NCBI RefSeq assembly: GCF_900115785.1
Contig: NZ_FOYS01000007.1
Location: forward strand, 1-64,000
Reading direction: 5' to 3'
DNA length: 64,000 bases
Origin: Halogeometricum limi
Lineage (GTDB): Archaea > Halobacteriota > Halobacteria > Halobacteriales > Haloferacaceae
Shown piece after piece: positions 1-8,678 of the stretch (position 1 is its first letter; the number at the start of each line of letters is the position of its first letter). The notes under the pieces are model-generated. The model saw nothing but the letters and a program-made list of their open reading frames with translations, was not told the origin of the DNA and did not search any database. A program made the position numbers and the translations under genes.

Positions 1-1
1 C

Positions 2-580
2 GGCAAAGTTCGCGGTGACGGTCCCCTCGACATGTCGCCGTTCGAGCGCGAAGAGATGCGCGTCATCGGTGACGCGGCGGCCGACGGCGGCGTCGAAACC
101 GACGGCGGCACGGCGACTGCTGACCGACTGGCGGTCGAACCGTGGCTTCCGCACCAGTACAAGTGGGGCAACGTCGCGATGATTGGCCTCGTCGTCGGCA
201 TCCTCGGCGGCTACATCGCGATGACCACGGGGAGCGCGTTCCTCGCGTTCGGTATCAGCGCGGCGTCGCTGCTGTTCTTGAATCTGGGCGTCGAGAAGAT
301 TCCGGTCACCCACCACATGGCTCTACCAGGAAGCACGGCGGCACTGGCGGTGACGAACGGTGGCGAGGGGTCGCTCGTCGTCGCGCTCGTCGTCGCCGCG
401 GTCTTCGGGGTCGTCTGTGCGCTGTTCGGTGAGGTGTTCCAGCGCATCTTCTACGCGCACGGCGACACCCACTGGGACCCGCCCGCGGCGGCCATCGTCT
501 TCGGGACGTTCCTTATCGCCGTCCTCCACATCGCCGGCGTCTTCCCCAGTTCCTCCTGGGTCGCCACCCTCGGCCTCTAA
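2..580 (+). CDS. Membrane protein, C-terminal part (5' end outside window)
   Basis: The reading frame is open from base 2, ahead of the first ATG at 32, so the gene very probably starts before the window. A short acidic Gly/Asp-rich segment is followed by about four hydrophobic segments, roughly residues 48-68, 70-90, 113-135 and 147-170 counted from the ATG. The last helix ends a few residues before the stop. I recognise no catalytic motif. The gene faces the dihydroxyacetone kinase genes tail to tail, so shared function is not implied. I call it an integral membrane protein of unknown function; a permease fragment is possible. Confidence 0.7.
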   Translation, partial: GKVRGDGPLDMSPFEREEMRVIGDAAADGGVETDGGTATADRLAVEPWLPHQYKWGNVAMIGLVVGILGGYIAMTTGSAFLAFGISAASLLFLNLGVEKIPVTHHMALPGSTAALAVTNGGEGSLVVALVVAAVFGVVCALFGEVFQRIFYAHGDTHWDPPAAAIVFGTFLIAVLHIAGVFPSSSWVATLGL

Positions 581-617
581 CGCCGAACGAGGCCACCCTG
601 TTTTTCGAGTCGTCGTC

Positions 618-1007
618 TCAGTCGTTCAGTTTGTGGTAGTCGCGCGCGTCTTCTGCGGAGTCGACGACGGAGTCCAGCGTCGCCTTCGAGGACGTGGACT
701 CGACGGCGGCGTTCAGCGTTCCTTCGAGGACGGGCGCGTCGGCGATGACCGCCTCCACGTCCGTCATCTCGAACGCGAGTTCGGTGTTCATGACGGCGCT
801 CCCGAGGTCGACGAGGACGACGACGCCGTCGCCGTCGTCGGCCGTCTCGATGGCGTCGACGATTCGGTTCGCGTTCGTTCCGATTTCGCCCTCGCCGTCG
901 CCGCCGGCGGCCTCGATTCGCGCGCTGCCGCCGCCCATCTGCGCGGCGATGTCGCAGATACCTTCCGCGGCTTTCTCGCTGTGCGAGACCACGACGAGTC
1001 CGATCAT
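618..1007 (-). CDS. dhaM: PTS-dependent dihydroxyacetone kinase, phosphotransferase subunit DhaM
   Basis: At 129 aa this is the single EIIA-mannose-type domain of DhaM, without the HPr and EI domains fused to it in Escherichia coli. The phosphorylatable His lies in VSHSEKAAEGI (His9), and LVDLGSAVMNTELAFE is the second family signature. In this family DhaM takes phosphate from phospho-HPr and passes it to ADP held in DhaL, so it is cytoplasmic and needs a separate EI and HPr, which are not in this window. Its ATG overlaps the dhaL stop codon in an ATGA arrangement, which implies translational coupling. Identification is secure. Confidence 0.93.
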   Translation of the reverse strand: MIGLVVVSHSEKAAEGICDIAAQMGGGSARIEAAGGDGEGEIGTNANRIVDAIETADDGDGVVVLVDLGSAVMNTELAFEMTDVEAVIADAPVLEGTLNAAVESTSSKATLDSVVDSAEDARDYHKLND

Positions 1008-1714
1008 TTGGCCTCCTCCGGGTCTTCGTCGGGAACCGACTCGGCGACCGCTTCGGCGTCGGTCTCACCGTCTAAGTACTCCTCGGCGGTCTTCAGAATC
1101 TCTTGCATGATGAACAGCGTGCTCGTCGCGCCGGGGTCTTGATGCCCGACGGACCGCCACCCGAGGAACGACGCTCGCCCCTTCGCCGCGCGGATGGGAA
1201 CGGTAAACTCGACGCCGCGTTCGGCCGCGTCGACGGCCTTCGCGAACGCCGTCAGCGGCGGAAGGTCGTCGTGTTCGATGGACTTCTTGTACGTGTGGAC
1301 GGCGGGCGTCAGTGCATCCACCATCGTCTTCGCGCCGAGGTGGGCGTCGCCGCGGTCTTTCACCTTCTCCAGATACGCCTCCGCGAACGCGATAGACGTC
1401 TCGGCCGTAATGCCGTCTTCGAGTTCCTGGCTGGCCGACATGAGAGAGCCACCGTACAGCGGTCCGGACGCGCCGCCGACGTTGCCGATGATGGTCGTCC
1501 CCACCGTCTTCACGATGTCCGCGGGCGACATCTCCTCGAACTCGTCGACCTTCTCGACGACGGCTTCGAAACCACGGTGCATGTTGTTGCCGTGGTCGGC
1601 GTCGCCGATGGCGGAGTCGAGGTCCGTCAGCGTCGATTTCTCCGCTTCGATACGCGCCGCTACGTTCTCGATAGCGGCGATGAGCGCCTCGCGTTGGACG
1701 GATTCGTCGGCCAT
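1004..1714 (-). CDS. dhaL: Dihydroxyacetone kinase ADP-binding subunit DhaL
   Basis: This 236-aa protein has the DhaL nucleotide/Mg site DSAIGDADHGNNMHRGF near residues 40-56, the glycine-rich segment GNVGGASGPLYGGSL, and DPGATST near the C-terminus. DhaL keeps ADP bound permanently; ADP is rephosphorylated by DhaM and the phosphate is transferred to dihydroxyacetone on DhaK, giving dihydroxyacetone phosphate. I prefer the ATG at 1714 over a GTG four codons upstream, because family members start MADES-like. It lies 92 bp after dhaK and overlaps dhaM by 4 bp, so the two are co-translated. Confidence 0.93.
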   Translation of the reverse strand: MADESVQREALIAAIENVAARIEAEKSTLTDLDSAIGDADHGNNMHRGFEAVVEKVDEFEEMSPADIVKTVGTTIIGNVGGASGPLYGGSLMSASQELEDGITAETSIAFAEAYLEKVKDRGDAHLGAKTMVDALTPAVHTYKKSIEHDDLPPLTAFAKAVDAAERGVEFTVPIRAAKGRASFLGWRSVGHQDPGATSTLFIMQEILKTAEEYLDGETDAEAVAESVPDEDPEEAK

Positions 1715-1806
1715 ACCGACGTACACGGCCGCGGTCGGCTTGAAACTACGGCGGCCGGAAAAATAGACGTGTCAGTTCGCGGCAGTCGCGGCCGACGGCG
1801 TCCGAT

Positions 1807-2802
1807 TCAGTCCTTCAGCGCGGGCGTGTCCACGTCGGCGTCGAGCAGGTCCTTCAGTTCGTCGTCGACGCGACAGACGGTGACCGAACACCCCATCATG
1901 TCGAGCGAGGTCATGTAGTCGCCGACCCACGCGTCCCACGTCTCGATACCGCGGTCGTCGAGTAACTCCTGCACCTTTCGGTTCACGATGAACAGTTCCG
2001 AGAGCGGCGTCCCGCCCATCCCGTTGACGATGGTGACGACTTCCTCGCCCGCCTCGACTTCGAGGTCCGAGAGGACGTTCTCGGTCAGGTGTTCGGCCAC
2101 TTCGTCGGCCGTCATCATATCGGTGCGCTCGGTTCCGGGTTCGCCGTGGATGCCGATACCGAGTTCTATCTCGTCGTCGCCGAGGTCGAACGTCTCTTCG
2201 CCCTTCTCGGGCGTGATACACGACGTGAGCGCCATCCCCATCGTCCGCACGTTGTCGATGACTTTCTCGCCGACCGCCTGTACCTCGTCGAGACTCCCGC
2301 CCGCGGCGGCCTTCGCGCCGACGGCCTTGTGGACGAGGATGGTGCCGCAGACGCCGCGGCGACCCGACGTGTACAGCGAGTCCTCGACGGCCACGTCGTC
2401 GTTGACGACCACCTGCGCCACGTCGATGTCCTCCATCTCGGCCATCTCGGCGGCCGTATCGAAGTTCATCACGTCGCCCTCGTAGTTCTTCACGACGCAG
2501 AGGACGCCCTCGCCCGCGTCGCAGGCCTGTATCATCTCGTTCAGTTCGTTCGCCGTCGGCGAGGTGAACACCTCACCCGACGCCGCCCCGTCCAGCATCC
2601 CGTCGCCGATGTAGCCCGCGTGTGTCGGTTCGTGTCCGCTTCCCCCACCCGAGACGATGGCGACCTTTCCGTCCACCGGGCCGTCCGCCCGGACGAGCAC
2701 TTTCGTTCCGTCGAGACGCCGGAGTCTGTCGGGGTACGCCGCGGTCATCCCGTCCAGCATCTCGTCCACGTAGTCCGATGGGTCGTTTACGAGTTTCTTC
2801 AT
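1807..2802 (-). CDS. dhaK: Dihydroxyacetone kinase substrate-binding subunit DhaK
   Basis: This 331-aa protein matches full-length DhaK. It has GGGSGHEPTHAG near residues 52-63 (substrate loop) and GIGIHGEPGTERT near residues 214-226, whose His forms the covalent hemiaminal with dihydroxyacetone. It is the first gene of the dhaK-dhaL-dhaM set on the minus strand and has a TATA-like box 32 bp upstream. In haloarchaea this system feeds glycerol- or alga-derived dihydroxyacetone into the lower Embden-Meyerhof pathway. Identification is secure. Confidence 0.95.
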   Translation of the reverse strand: MKKLVNDPSDYVDEMLDGMTAAYPDRLRRLDGTKVLVRADGPVDGKVAIVSGGGSGHEPTHAGYIGDGMLDGAASGEVFTSPTANELNEMIQACDAGEGVLCVVKNYEGDVMNFDTAAEMAEMEDIDVAQVVVNDDVAVEDSLYTSGRRGVCGTILVHKAVGAKAAAGGSLDEVQAVGEKVIDNVRTMGMALTSCITPEKGEETFDLGDDEIELGIGIHGEPGTERTDMMTADEVAEHLTENVLSDLEVEAGEEVVTIVNGMGGTPLSELFIVNRKVQELLDDRGIETWDAWVGDYMTSLDMMGCSVTVCRVDDELKDLLDADVDTPALKD

Positions 2803-2830
2803 GGTCCACCGTGCACAACGGCGGACGAGA

Positions 2831-2839
2831 GCAAAAGTG
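2831..2839 (-). promoter_or_regulatory. TATA-like box of dhaK
   Basis: The minus strand reads cacttttgc, centred about 32 bp before the dhaK ATG in an otherwise GC-rich spacer. Spacing fits an archaeal promoter with a very short leader. Confidence 0.4.
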
Positions 2840-2953
2840 TTGGCTGCGGTTCAACTGGAAACCGCGGCTTCGTCGTGCGAAAAAACCGTGCGAAGGGTAA
2901 CCCAGACGGCGCGTCGAGAGGCGACCGATGTCGTCCGTGTTATCCCGTCGGTG

Positions 2954-5900
2954 TTACGCCGTTCTCGTCACGCCGATGACGATAGTCACGCCTTCGACGT
3001 CCCACTCTTCCGTGAGGTCGGTGTCGTCGCCGTCCGCGTCGAGCGTCGTCGCCCGCACTTCCTCCATGACGAGGTTGTCGTGGCGCGCGACGAGGTTCGC
3101 GACTCGGTCGTCCTGCACGTCCAAGGAGACGGCTATCTCCTCTTCGACGTCCAAGTCGAGTCGCTTTCGCATCTCTTGGATGCGGCGAATCACGTCGCGG
3201 GCGTACCCCTCGGCCTCTATCTCTTCGGTGAGCGAGGTGTCGACGTAGACGACGCCGCCCTCGCCGTCGTCGATTCCGAGGAAGTCGGCACCGTGGACGT
3301 TCTCGGGGGGTTCGGCGCGGTACTCGACCATCTCGTCGGTGAGGTCGACCGTCTCGCCGTCGACTTTGATACCGGACTCGACCTCGGCGCGCGTCGCGCC
3401 CTTCACGGCCTCCATCACCTTCTGGGCGTCGCCGCCGAAAGCGGGACCGATGACTCCCATCTGCGGGTCGGCGTACTCCACGAGTTCGTCGAACGTCTCG
3501 ACCACTTCGACGCTCCGGGTGTTCACCCGGTCGGCGAGGAGGTCGGAGAGCGCTTCGACGGCCTCGGCGACCGTCTCGTCCGCGCTCTCGACGACGACGC
3601 GCGGGACGGGCCAGCGGAGTTTGCGTTCGCCCTGTTGGCGGGCGTTCGCGGCCGCCTCTTCGACGCTCCGCAGGACGGCCATGTTGCGTTCGAGTTCGAG
3701 GTCACGCCACTCGTCGTCGACCGTCGGGTAGTCGAGTGCGTGGACGCTCGTCTCGCTCCCGTCGAGGTGCTGGTACATCCGTTCTGCGACGTACGGCGTG
3801 AACGGCGCGACGAGGCGCACCGTCTCGTTCAGCACGGTCGCGAGCGTCGCGTACGCGCCGCGTTTCGAGTCGGAGTCCTCCTCTTCCCACATCCGTTCGC
3901 GGATGGCCTTCACGTAGAACCGCGAGACGTCCTGCGTCACGAAGTCGAGCACCGCGTTCAGGGCGTCGTGAATCTCGTAGTTCTCCCACGCCTCGTCGAC
4001 GGTGGCCTTCACGGTCTGCAGGCGCGAGAGCACCCACTCGTCGACGAGAGTGAGTTCGCCATCGGAGAGGTCCGGGTTCGACGGGTCGTAGCCGTCCAGT
4101 TCCATGTACGGCAGGGGAAACCGGAAGACGTTCCAGAAGATGTTCAGAGACGACTGGGTGTCGCCGAGTCCGTCCCACTCGAACGAGAGGTCCACACCCT
4201 GCTGGTCGTGGCTCAGGAGGTACGCTCGGAGGGGGTCGCGCCCCGCCCGGTCGATGGCCTCCTCGGGGGTGACGATGTTGCCGAGCGACTTCGACATCTT
4301 CCGGCCGTTCTCGTCGTTGGCGAACCCGTGCATGAGTACCTCCTCGTACGGAATCTCGCCGAGAGCGGCGGTTCCCATGCCGAGTTGCGACCAGAACCAC
4401 CCGCGGGTCTGGTCGTGCGCTTCGACGATGAGGTCCGCGGGCCACAGTTCCTCGAAGTCGGCCTCGTTTCCGGGGTAGTCGAGCGTCCCCCACGAGGCGA
4501 CGGAGGAGTCTATCCACACGTCGAACACGTCCGGCACGCGTTCGTACGTCGTGCCGTCCTCGGTGATGGTGAGGGGGTCCACCGCGGGTCGGTGCAGGTC
4601 GAGTTCGTCGGGGTCGACGTCTTGGTCGGCGCGTTCGGCTAACTCCTCGCGCGTGCCCACGACGAGGAAGTCGCCGTCGTCGGCCTGCCAGATGGGGAGC
4701 GGAATCCCCCAGTAGCGCTGCCGCGAGATGTTCCAGTCGGGCGCGTCCGAGACGAAGTCGTGGAAGCGGTTGTCGCGCGCCCACTGCGGGTGCCACTCGG
4801 AGTCCTCGATGTTGGCGAGGAGTTCGTCTTTGATGTCGGTGACCGTGATGAACCACTGGTCGGTGGCGAGGAAGATGATGTCCGTGTCGCACCGCCAGCA
4901 GTGACCGTAGCGGTGGTGGTGTTCGCCCGAGTGGAGCAGACTCCCGTTCTCGCGCAGGTCGTCGACGATATCGTCGTTGGCGTCGCGGACGAACGCCCCG
5001 GCGTACTTACCCGCCTGTTCGGTGAACTCGCCGCGGCCGTCGACGGGAACGTACACGTCCAGTCCCAGTTCCTGACCGCGAGCGAAGTCCTCCTGCCCGT
5101 GGCCGGGTGCGGAGTGGACCAGTCCGGTCCGGTCGGCCTCGACGTAGTCGGCGGTGTACACCTCTCCGGCACCCTCGAAATCGGCGTACTCGGTGACCTC
5201 CTCGCGGAGGGGGTGGTCGTACTCCCAGCCGACCATCTCCTCGCCGGAGACTTCCGCTATGACTTCGTAGTCCTCGTAGCGACCCTTCTTCAGGACGGCC
5301 TCGACGCAGGGTTCGGCGACGTAGAGGACCTCGCTCTCGCCGTCTTTCTCGGCGCGGACGGCCTGATAGGTCATCTCGCCGTCGACGGCGACGAACGTGT
5401 TCGCGGGGATGGTCCACGGCGTCGTCGTCCAGATGACGAGGTTCCCCTCCTTCTCCTTCAGAGGGAACTTCACGTAGATGGACGGCGACTCTATCTCGTC
5501 GTACTCGACTTCGTTCGCCGCGATGGCGGTCTGACACCGCGGGCAGTAGTTGACCGAGCGTTTGCCCTGTTCGACGAGTCCGCGGTCTGCGACCTGCTGG
5601 AACGCCCACCACGCCGCCTCCATGTACTCCGGCGACATCGTCTTGTACGGGTCGTCCCAGTCCATCCAGACGCCGATAGACTGGAAGTCGTCGTCCATCG
5701 CCACGCGGTTGCGTTCGGCGAACGACTTGCACTCCTCGATGAACGCCTCCATGCCGTACTCCTCGATGTCGCGCTTGGTCTCGAAGCCGAGTTCCTCTTC
5801 GACCTTGACCTCGATGGGGAGGCCGTGCATGTCGTAGCCCGGGCGGTCCGTGACCCGGTGGCCCGTCATGCGCTTGTAGCGGATGATAGCGTCCTTCAGC

Positions 5901-6085
5901 GTCTTGTTCCACGCCGTCCCGAGGTGCATCTGTCCGGAGGTGTACGGCGGGCCGTCGACGAAGAAGAAAGCGGGGTCGTCGGCGTGCGCCTCCTTCGTCG
6001 CCTCGTAGGCGTTCTCCTCGTCCCAGTAGTCGCCGACCGCGGACTCTACGTCCGTCGGCGTGTACTGGTCGGGTAGGTCGTCCAT
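2954..6085 (-). CDS. ileS: Isoleucyl-tRNA synthetase
   Basis: This 1043-aa class I aminoacyl-tRNA synthetase charges tRNA-Ile. The HIGH-type signature is PPYTSGQMHLGT near residues 46-57 and the KMSKS loop is GRKMSKSLGN near residue 600. The editing (CP1) domain has TTTPWTIPANT and the usual GHGQEDF region, followed by the tryptophan-rich catalytic core and an anticodon-binding C-terminal half. The ATG at 6085 (MDDLPDQYTPTDVE) is chosen because a TATA box sits 25 bp upstream; an in-frame start ten codons earlier would overlap that promoter. It is monocistronic by spacing. Confidence 0.96.
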   Translation of the reverse strand: MDDLPDQYTPTDVESAVGDYWDEENAYEATKEAHADDPAFFFVDGPPYTSGQMHLGTAWNKTLKDAIIRYKRMTGHRVTDRPGYDMHGLPIEVKVEEELGFETKRDIEEYGMEAFIEECKSFAERNRVAMDDDFQSIGVWMDWDDPYKTMSPEYMEAAWWAFQQVADRGLVEQGKRSVNYCPRCQTAIAANEVEYDEIESPSIYVKFPLKEKEGNLVIWTTTPWTIPANTFVAVDGEMTYQAVRAEKDGESEVLYVAEPCVEAVLKKGRYEDYEVIAEVSGEEMVGWEYDHPLREEVTEYADFEGAGEVYTADYVEADRTGLVHSAPGHGQEDFARGQELGLDVYVPVDGRGEFTEQAGKYAGAFVRDANDDIVDDLRENGSLLHSGEHHHRYGHCWRCDTDIIFLATDQWFITVTDIKDELLANIEDSEWHPQWARDNRFHDFVSDAPDWNISRQRYWGIPLPIWQADDGDFLVVGTREELAERADQDVDPDELDLHRPAVDPLTITEDGTTYERVPDVFDVWIDSSVASWGTLDYPGNEADFEELWPADLIVEAHDQTRGWFWSQLGMGTAALGEIPYEEVLMHGFANDENGRKMSKSLGNIVTPEEAIDRAGRDPLRAYLLSHDQQGVDLSFEWDGLGDTQSSLNIFWNVFRFPLPYMELDGYDPSNPDLSDGELTLVDEWVLSRLQTVKATVDEAWENYEIHDALNAVLDFVTQDVSRFYVKAIRERMWEEEDSDSKRGAYATLATVLNETVRLVAPFTPYVAERMYQHLDGSETSVHALDYPTVDDEWRDLELERNMAVLRSVEEAAANARQQGERKLRWPVPRVVVESADETVAEAVEALSDLLADRVNTRSVEVVETFDELVEYADPQMGVIGPAFGGDAQKVMEAVKGATRAEVESGIKVDGETVDLTDEMVEYRAEPPENVHGADFLGIDDGEGGVVYVDTSLTEEIEAEGYARDVIRRIQEMRKRLDLDVEEEIAVSLDVQDDRVANLVARHDNLVMEEVRATTLDADGDDTDLTEEWDVEGVTIVIGVTRTA

Positions 6086-6105
6086 ACAGGAGGACAATTC
6101 GGGAA

Positions 6106-6114
6106 CGTATATCA
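6106..6114 (-). promoter_or_regulatory. TATA box of ileS
   Basis: The minus strand reads tgatatacg about 25 bp before the chosen ATG at 6085. This is the spacing expected for a leaderless transcript and it fixes the start codon. Confidence 0.55.
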
Positions 6115-6156
6115 AGTCCGTGGAACCGTGCGAACGGTTCCGTGACCGGGACGCGA

Positions 6157-6744
6157 CTACAACCGCGACCGCGCCGTGAGACTCCCGCTTCGCGGACTCC
6201 CCTTCTCGTCGTACACCCGAACGGTCGCCGTCTTCGGATTCCGCCTGACCTCGTACCGCGCGAGCATCGTACAGACGACTTCGTCCGCGTCACCGACTGT
6301 CTCGGGGAGGTCCGAACCGTACTCGTAACGTTCGAGAGGAAGCGAGATACCGTCGATTCCGGCCCACGCGAGTTCGCCGTGAATAGTCGTCGGCATGGCA
6401 GTGTACGCCTCCTCTCGTGAGGACTTCACCTCGAACAGGAGGAGAAAGCCCGTCGAGTAGTCGTCGTTCCGCACGTCGTTGTCGAGCGATTCCTCTCTCT
6501 GCGGATACGCCTCGGTGAACACGTCGGCGTCGTCCGGCGGCGCTTCGGCGAACAGTTCGGCGTGGTACGTCCGGTTCTCGTCCGCCGAGAGGCCGCCGCG
6601 AATCCACGGTTCGTCCGCGGGGTGAAGCGCCGCCACCGCGTGGTCCATGTCGATGCGGCCGCGGACCTGTCGCTGGGCGGCGTCGAGACAACCGGCGAGA
6701 CCGGTGGTGAGTGCGGCGGCGGAGAGGAGGGCGCGTCGTCGCAT
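6157..6744 (-). CDS. Predicted lipoprotein of unknown function
   Basis: This 195-aa protein begins MRRRALLSAAALTTGLAGC. The arginine cluster plus LAGC is a twin-arginine-like signal with a lipobox, so lipidation at Cys19 and extracytoplasmic anchoring are expected. The rest is soluble, mixed alpha/beta and acidic, with no catalytic motif I can name. Its promoter (aaaatag, 6768-6774) abuts the left end of the 82-bp palindrome at 6772-6853, so that element may have shaped its expression. Function unknown; lipoproteins of this kind are common and fast-evolving in haloarchaea. Confidence 0.75.
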   Translation of the reverse strand: MRRRALLSAAALTTGLAGCLDAAQRQVRGRIDMDHAVAALHPADEPWIRGGLSADENRTYHAELFAEAPPDDADVFTEAYPQREESLDNDVRNDDYSTGFLLLFEVKSSREEAYTAMPTTIHGELAWAGIDGISLPLERYEYGSDLPETVGDADEVVCTMLARYEVRRNPKTATVRVYDEKGSPRSGSLTARSRL

Positions 6745-6771
6745 ACGTCGACTCGTTCGCGAGCCGACAAA

Positions 6772-6853
6772 ATAGTAGCGTCTGCAACTGTCTTCGCATC
6801 CGACCGCACGCTGTCGTGCGGTCGAGTGAGTGGTGACTTACAGACGCTACTAT
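6772..6853. repeat. 82-bp perfectly symmetric nested palindrome, MITE-like
   Basis: Outer arms atagtagcgtctg (6772-6784) and cagacgctactat (6841-6853) are exact 13-bp inverted repeats. Inner arms cgaccgcacg (6801-6810) and cgtgcggtcg (6815-6824) are exact 10-bp inverted repeats around ctgt. The spacers on the two sides are both 16 bp, so the whole unit is symmetric. If the outer repeat is read from GTAGCGTCTG, both flanks carry the dinucleotide TA, as expected of a target duplication. This looks like a non-autonomous transposon remnant with terminal inverted repeats. A structured RNA or bidirectional terminator is the alternative. Confidence 0.6.
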
Positions 6854-6869
6854 AGTTTCTCACGCCGAC

Positions 6870-7328
6870 TCAGAAGTCGGGCAGGTCGTCCGGCGCTTCG
6901 TACTCGGACTCCCAGTCGATGTAGTCGTCTTTGAGCACGTCGCACACCGTCTGGCCGAACTCCGTGAGACCGGCGTTGATGCTCGACACCTGCTTCCACG
7001 ACGTGAGGTCCGGGTGGACTCCTCGCTCTTTCCAGTCCTGCGGGAGGCCGGGCGCGTGGTAGCCGACGCGTCCGGCGAAGTCGTCCCAGAAGAAGTCGAA
7101 GTCCGACCCCATCCCGAGGTCGGTGACGATTTCCCACTCCTCCTCCGTGACCGCCGCGTCGGCGGCCCACTGCTCGAACGCCTCCGCCCACGCTCCCTCG
7201 CGGAGGAACGCCGACAGTTCCTCGCGGCGGTAGTCGTCGTCGCCGACGACTTCGGCGTCGTCGTACTCGTTCGGGTCGATAGACGGACTGAGTTCCGGTG
7301 GCGACGGCGGGTCCACGTCGAGAGGCAT
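6870..7328 (-). CDS. Conserved-looking hypothetical protein
   Basis: A 152-aa acidic, soluble protein rich in Asp, Glu and Trp, with no signal peptide, membrane segment or metal motif that I can recognise. The N-terminal 30 residues are proline- and acid-rich and probably disordered; the remainder looks helical. A TATA box (cgcttttacc on the minus strand) lies about 27 bp before the ATG, which supports it as a real gene with a leaderless start. The palindromic element begins 17 bp beyond its stop codon. I do not recognise the family. Confidence 0.7.
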   Translation of the reverse strand: MPLDVDPPSPPELSPSIDPNEYDDAEVVGDDDYRREELSAFLREGAWAEAFEQWAADAAVTEEEWEIVTDLGMGSDFDFFWDDFAGRVGYHAPGLPQDWKERGVHPDLTSWKQVSSINAGLTEFGQTVCDVLKDDYIDWESEYEAPDDLPDF

Positions 7329-7350
7329 GACTCGTAGTTCGTCGTCGTCG

Positions 7351-7359
7351 GGTAAAAGC
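7351..7359 (-). promoter_or_regulatory. TATA box of the hypothetical gene at 6870-7328
   Basis: The minus strand reads gcttttacc, centred about 27 bp upstream of the ATG at 7328. Confidence 0.5.
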
Positions 7360-7396
7360 GACGCCCTCCGAGAGAGTCGGGGGGAGTCGAGAGCGG

Positions 7397-7864
7397 TTAG
7401 AAGTCCACGTCGTCGGGACCCTCGGAGGGTTCGCCCACGTCGAAGCGTTCGGGCGGTTGCCCCGCCTCGTCTAGCACTTCGTCGGAGACGACGATGGGGC
7501 AGTCGACGCGGACGGCGAGAGCGACGGCGTCGCTCGGTCTGGCGTCGAAGACGAACGTCTTCGGTTCGCCGTTCTCGTAGCGTTCCGCGTCTATCTTCGC
7601 GAAGAAGGTGCCGTCCGAGAGGTCGTCGATGCGGATGGTGTCGATGGCCCCGCCGAACTCGGTTATCATGTCCACCAAGAGGTCGTGCGTCAGCGGTCGC
7701 TCGAACGGTTCTCCGGAGAGAGCCAGTTGGATAGCCTGTGCTTGGTCGGAGGTGATGACGATGGGGAGATACTCGTTACGGGCGTGGAGGATGACCGCGG
7801 GAACGCTCCCCCCCTCGGCGTCGAGGCCGACACCGATACCCTTCACCTCGGCCCGGTGATTCAT
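7397..7864 (-). CDS. Bifunctional nuclease family (DUF151) protein
   Basis: This 155-aa protein has the DUF151/BFN pattern: an N-terminal strand MNHRAEVKGIGVG, the central YLPIVITSDQAQAIQ segment, the LTHDLLVDMITEFGG helix, and the signature FDARPSDAVALAVRVDCPI at the C-terminal third. Proteins with this domain have been linked to nuclease activity in plants; the role in archaea is not established. The ATG at 7864 is preferred to a further start at 7909 because a TATA box lies 27 bp upstream of 7864, inside the longer version. It appears to be transcribed alone. Confidence 0.85.
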   Translation of the reverse strand: MNHRAEVKGIGVGLDAEGGSVPAVILHARNEYLPIVITSDQAQAIQLALSGEPFERPLTHDLLVDMITEFGGAIDTIRIDDLSDGTFFAKIDAERYENGEPKTFVFDARPSDAVALAVRVDCPIVVSDEVLDEAGQPPERFDVGEPSEGPDDVDF

Positions 7865-7886
7865 ACGTGCGAGTTCGTGCGCGGGG

Positions 7887-7896
7887 TATGAATACC
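7887..7896 (-). promoter_or_regulatory. TATA box of the BFN gene
   Basis: The minus strand reads ggtattcata, centred about 27 bp before the ATG at 7864. It argues against the longer reading frame beginning at 7909. Confidence 0.5.
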
Positions 7897-7946
7897 TACC
7901 CCACGACACGGCGTCTCACTCCGGTCGGTCACCGCACGACGGAGGC

Positions 7947-8561
7947 TCACTCTCGCCGGAGGTACCACACCGCAGACCAGACGAGGAGCACGCTCAGTCC
8001 GCCGAGGAAGAAGACGAGTCCGGGGGGAAGACCCACGGCCGTCGCCGCCTCGTCGGCGGCCCGTGCGGCCTCGACGGTCGCCGCGTCCGCCCCGCCCGCC
8101 TCGCTCCCCGTCTGCGCGACGAACGGCAGTCCGACGATGGCCCACTGGACGAGGAGGCTGGCGAACGCGACGACGGCGACGCCCGCGAGGAGGCGGCGGA
8201 GCGCGGTCATGAGCCCCGTCGTCTCCTCTTTGTCGGCTGCGACGACCACGAGCGGTTTGTCCGAGGGGGCGTACACCTTCATCTCGCGACCCTTCTCGGA
8301 GTAGACGGTGTCGACGACTTCGACGGCCCCGGCGCCTTCCAGACGGCCGAGGTGGTACTGGACGTTCTGCAGGGAGGTGTCGATGCTGTCGGCGAGGGCG
8401 GCCGCGTTCGCCGGTTCCTCGTGGAGGACGGCGAGGAGGCGACGGGCCGTCGAAGAGGAGAGCGCCGACAGGAGGTCGTCGGCCTCGTCGTCGTCGAGAC
8501 CGATGACGCGAGGGGAGGCGTCGACTTCGGTCTTCGACGCGGAGGGCAGTAAGCGAGCCAT
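7947..8561 (-). CDS. ArsR-type winged-helix protein with C-terminal membrane anchor
   Basis: A 204-aa protein. Residues about 25-100 form a winged helix: ALSSSTARRLLAVLHEEPA, then AALADSIDTSLQNVQYHLGRLEGAGAV (recognition helix) and a beta-wing ending KVYAPS. Two hydrophobic stretches follow, about residues 120-145 and 180-198, separated by an Ala/Glu-rich linker. The arrangement is a DNA-binding domain tethered to the membrane, a form repeatedly seen in haloarchaea. The ligand and target are unknown. Neighbouring genes give no clear regulatory partner. Confidence 0.82.
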   Translation of the reverse strand: MARLLPSASKTEVDASPRVIGLDDDEADDLLSALSSSTARRLLAVLHEEPANAAALADSIDTSLQNVQYHLGRLEGAGAVEVVDTVYSEKGREMKVYAPSDKPLVVVAADKEETTGLMTALRRLLAGVAVVAFASLLVQWAIVGLPFVAQTGSEAGGADAATVEAARAADEAATAVGLPPGLVFFLGGLSVLLVWSAVWYLRRE

Positions 8562-8678
8562 GCGGACCGGTATGCCGTCACAGGATACAAACTTGTTGCT
8601 CGTCCGGGGTCCGCGCCGACCCGCCGACCAGCCGAAGCGAAGGACGGCGGTCTCGGCGAGTCCGGACGGACCGGACCG

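Noticed and set aside
4760-6076. 438-codon plus-strand frame opposite ileS
   Set aside because: Mirror frame of a GC-rich gene; composition is Val/Arg-rich and it lies entirely within the secure ileS gene.
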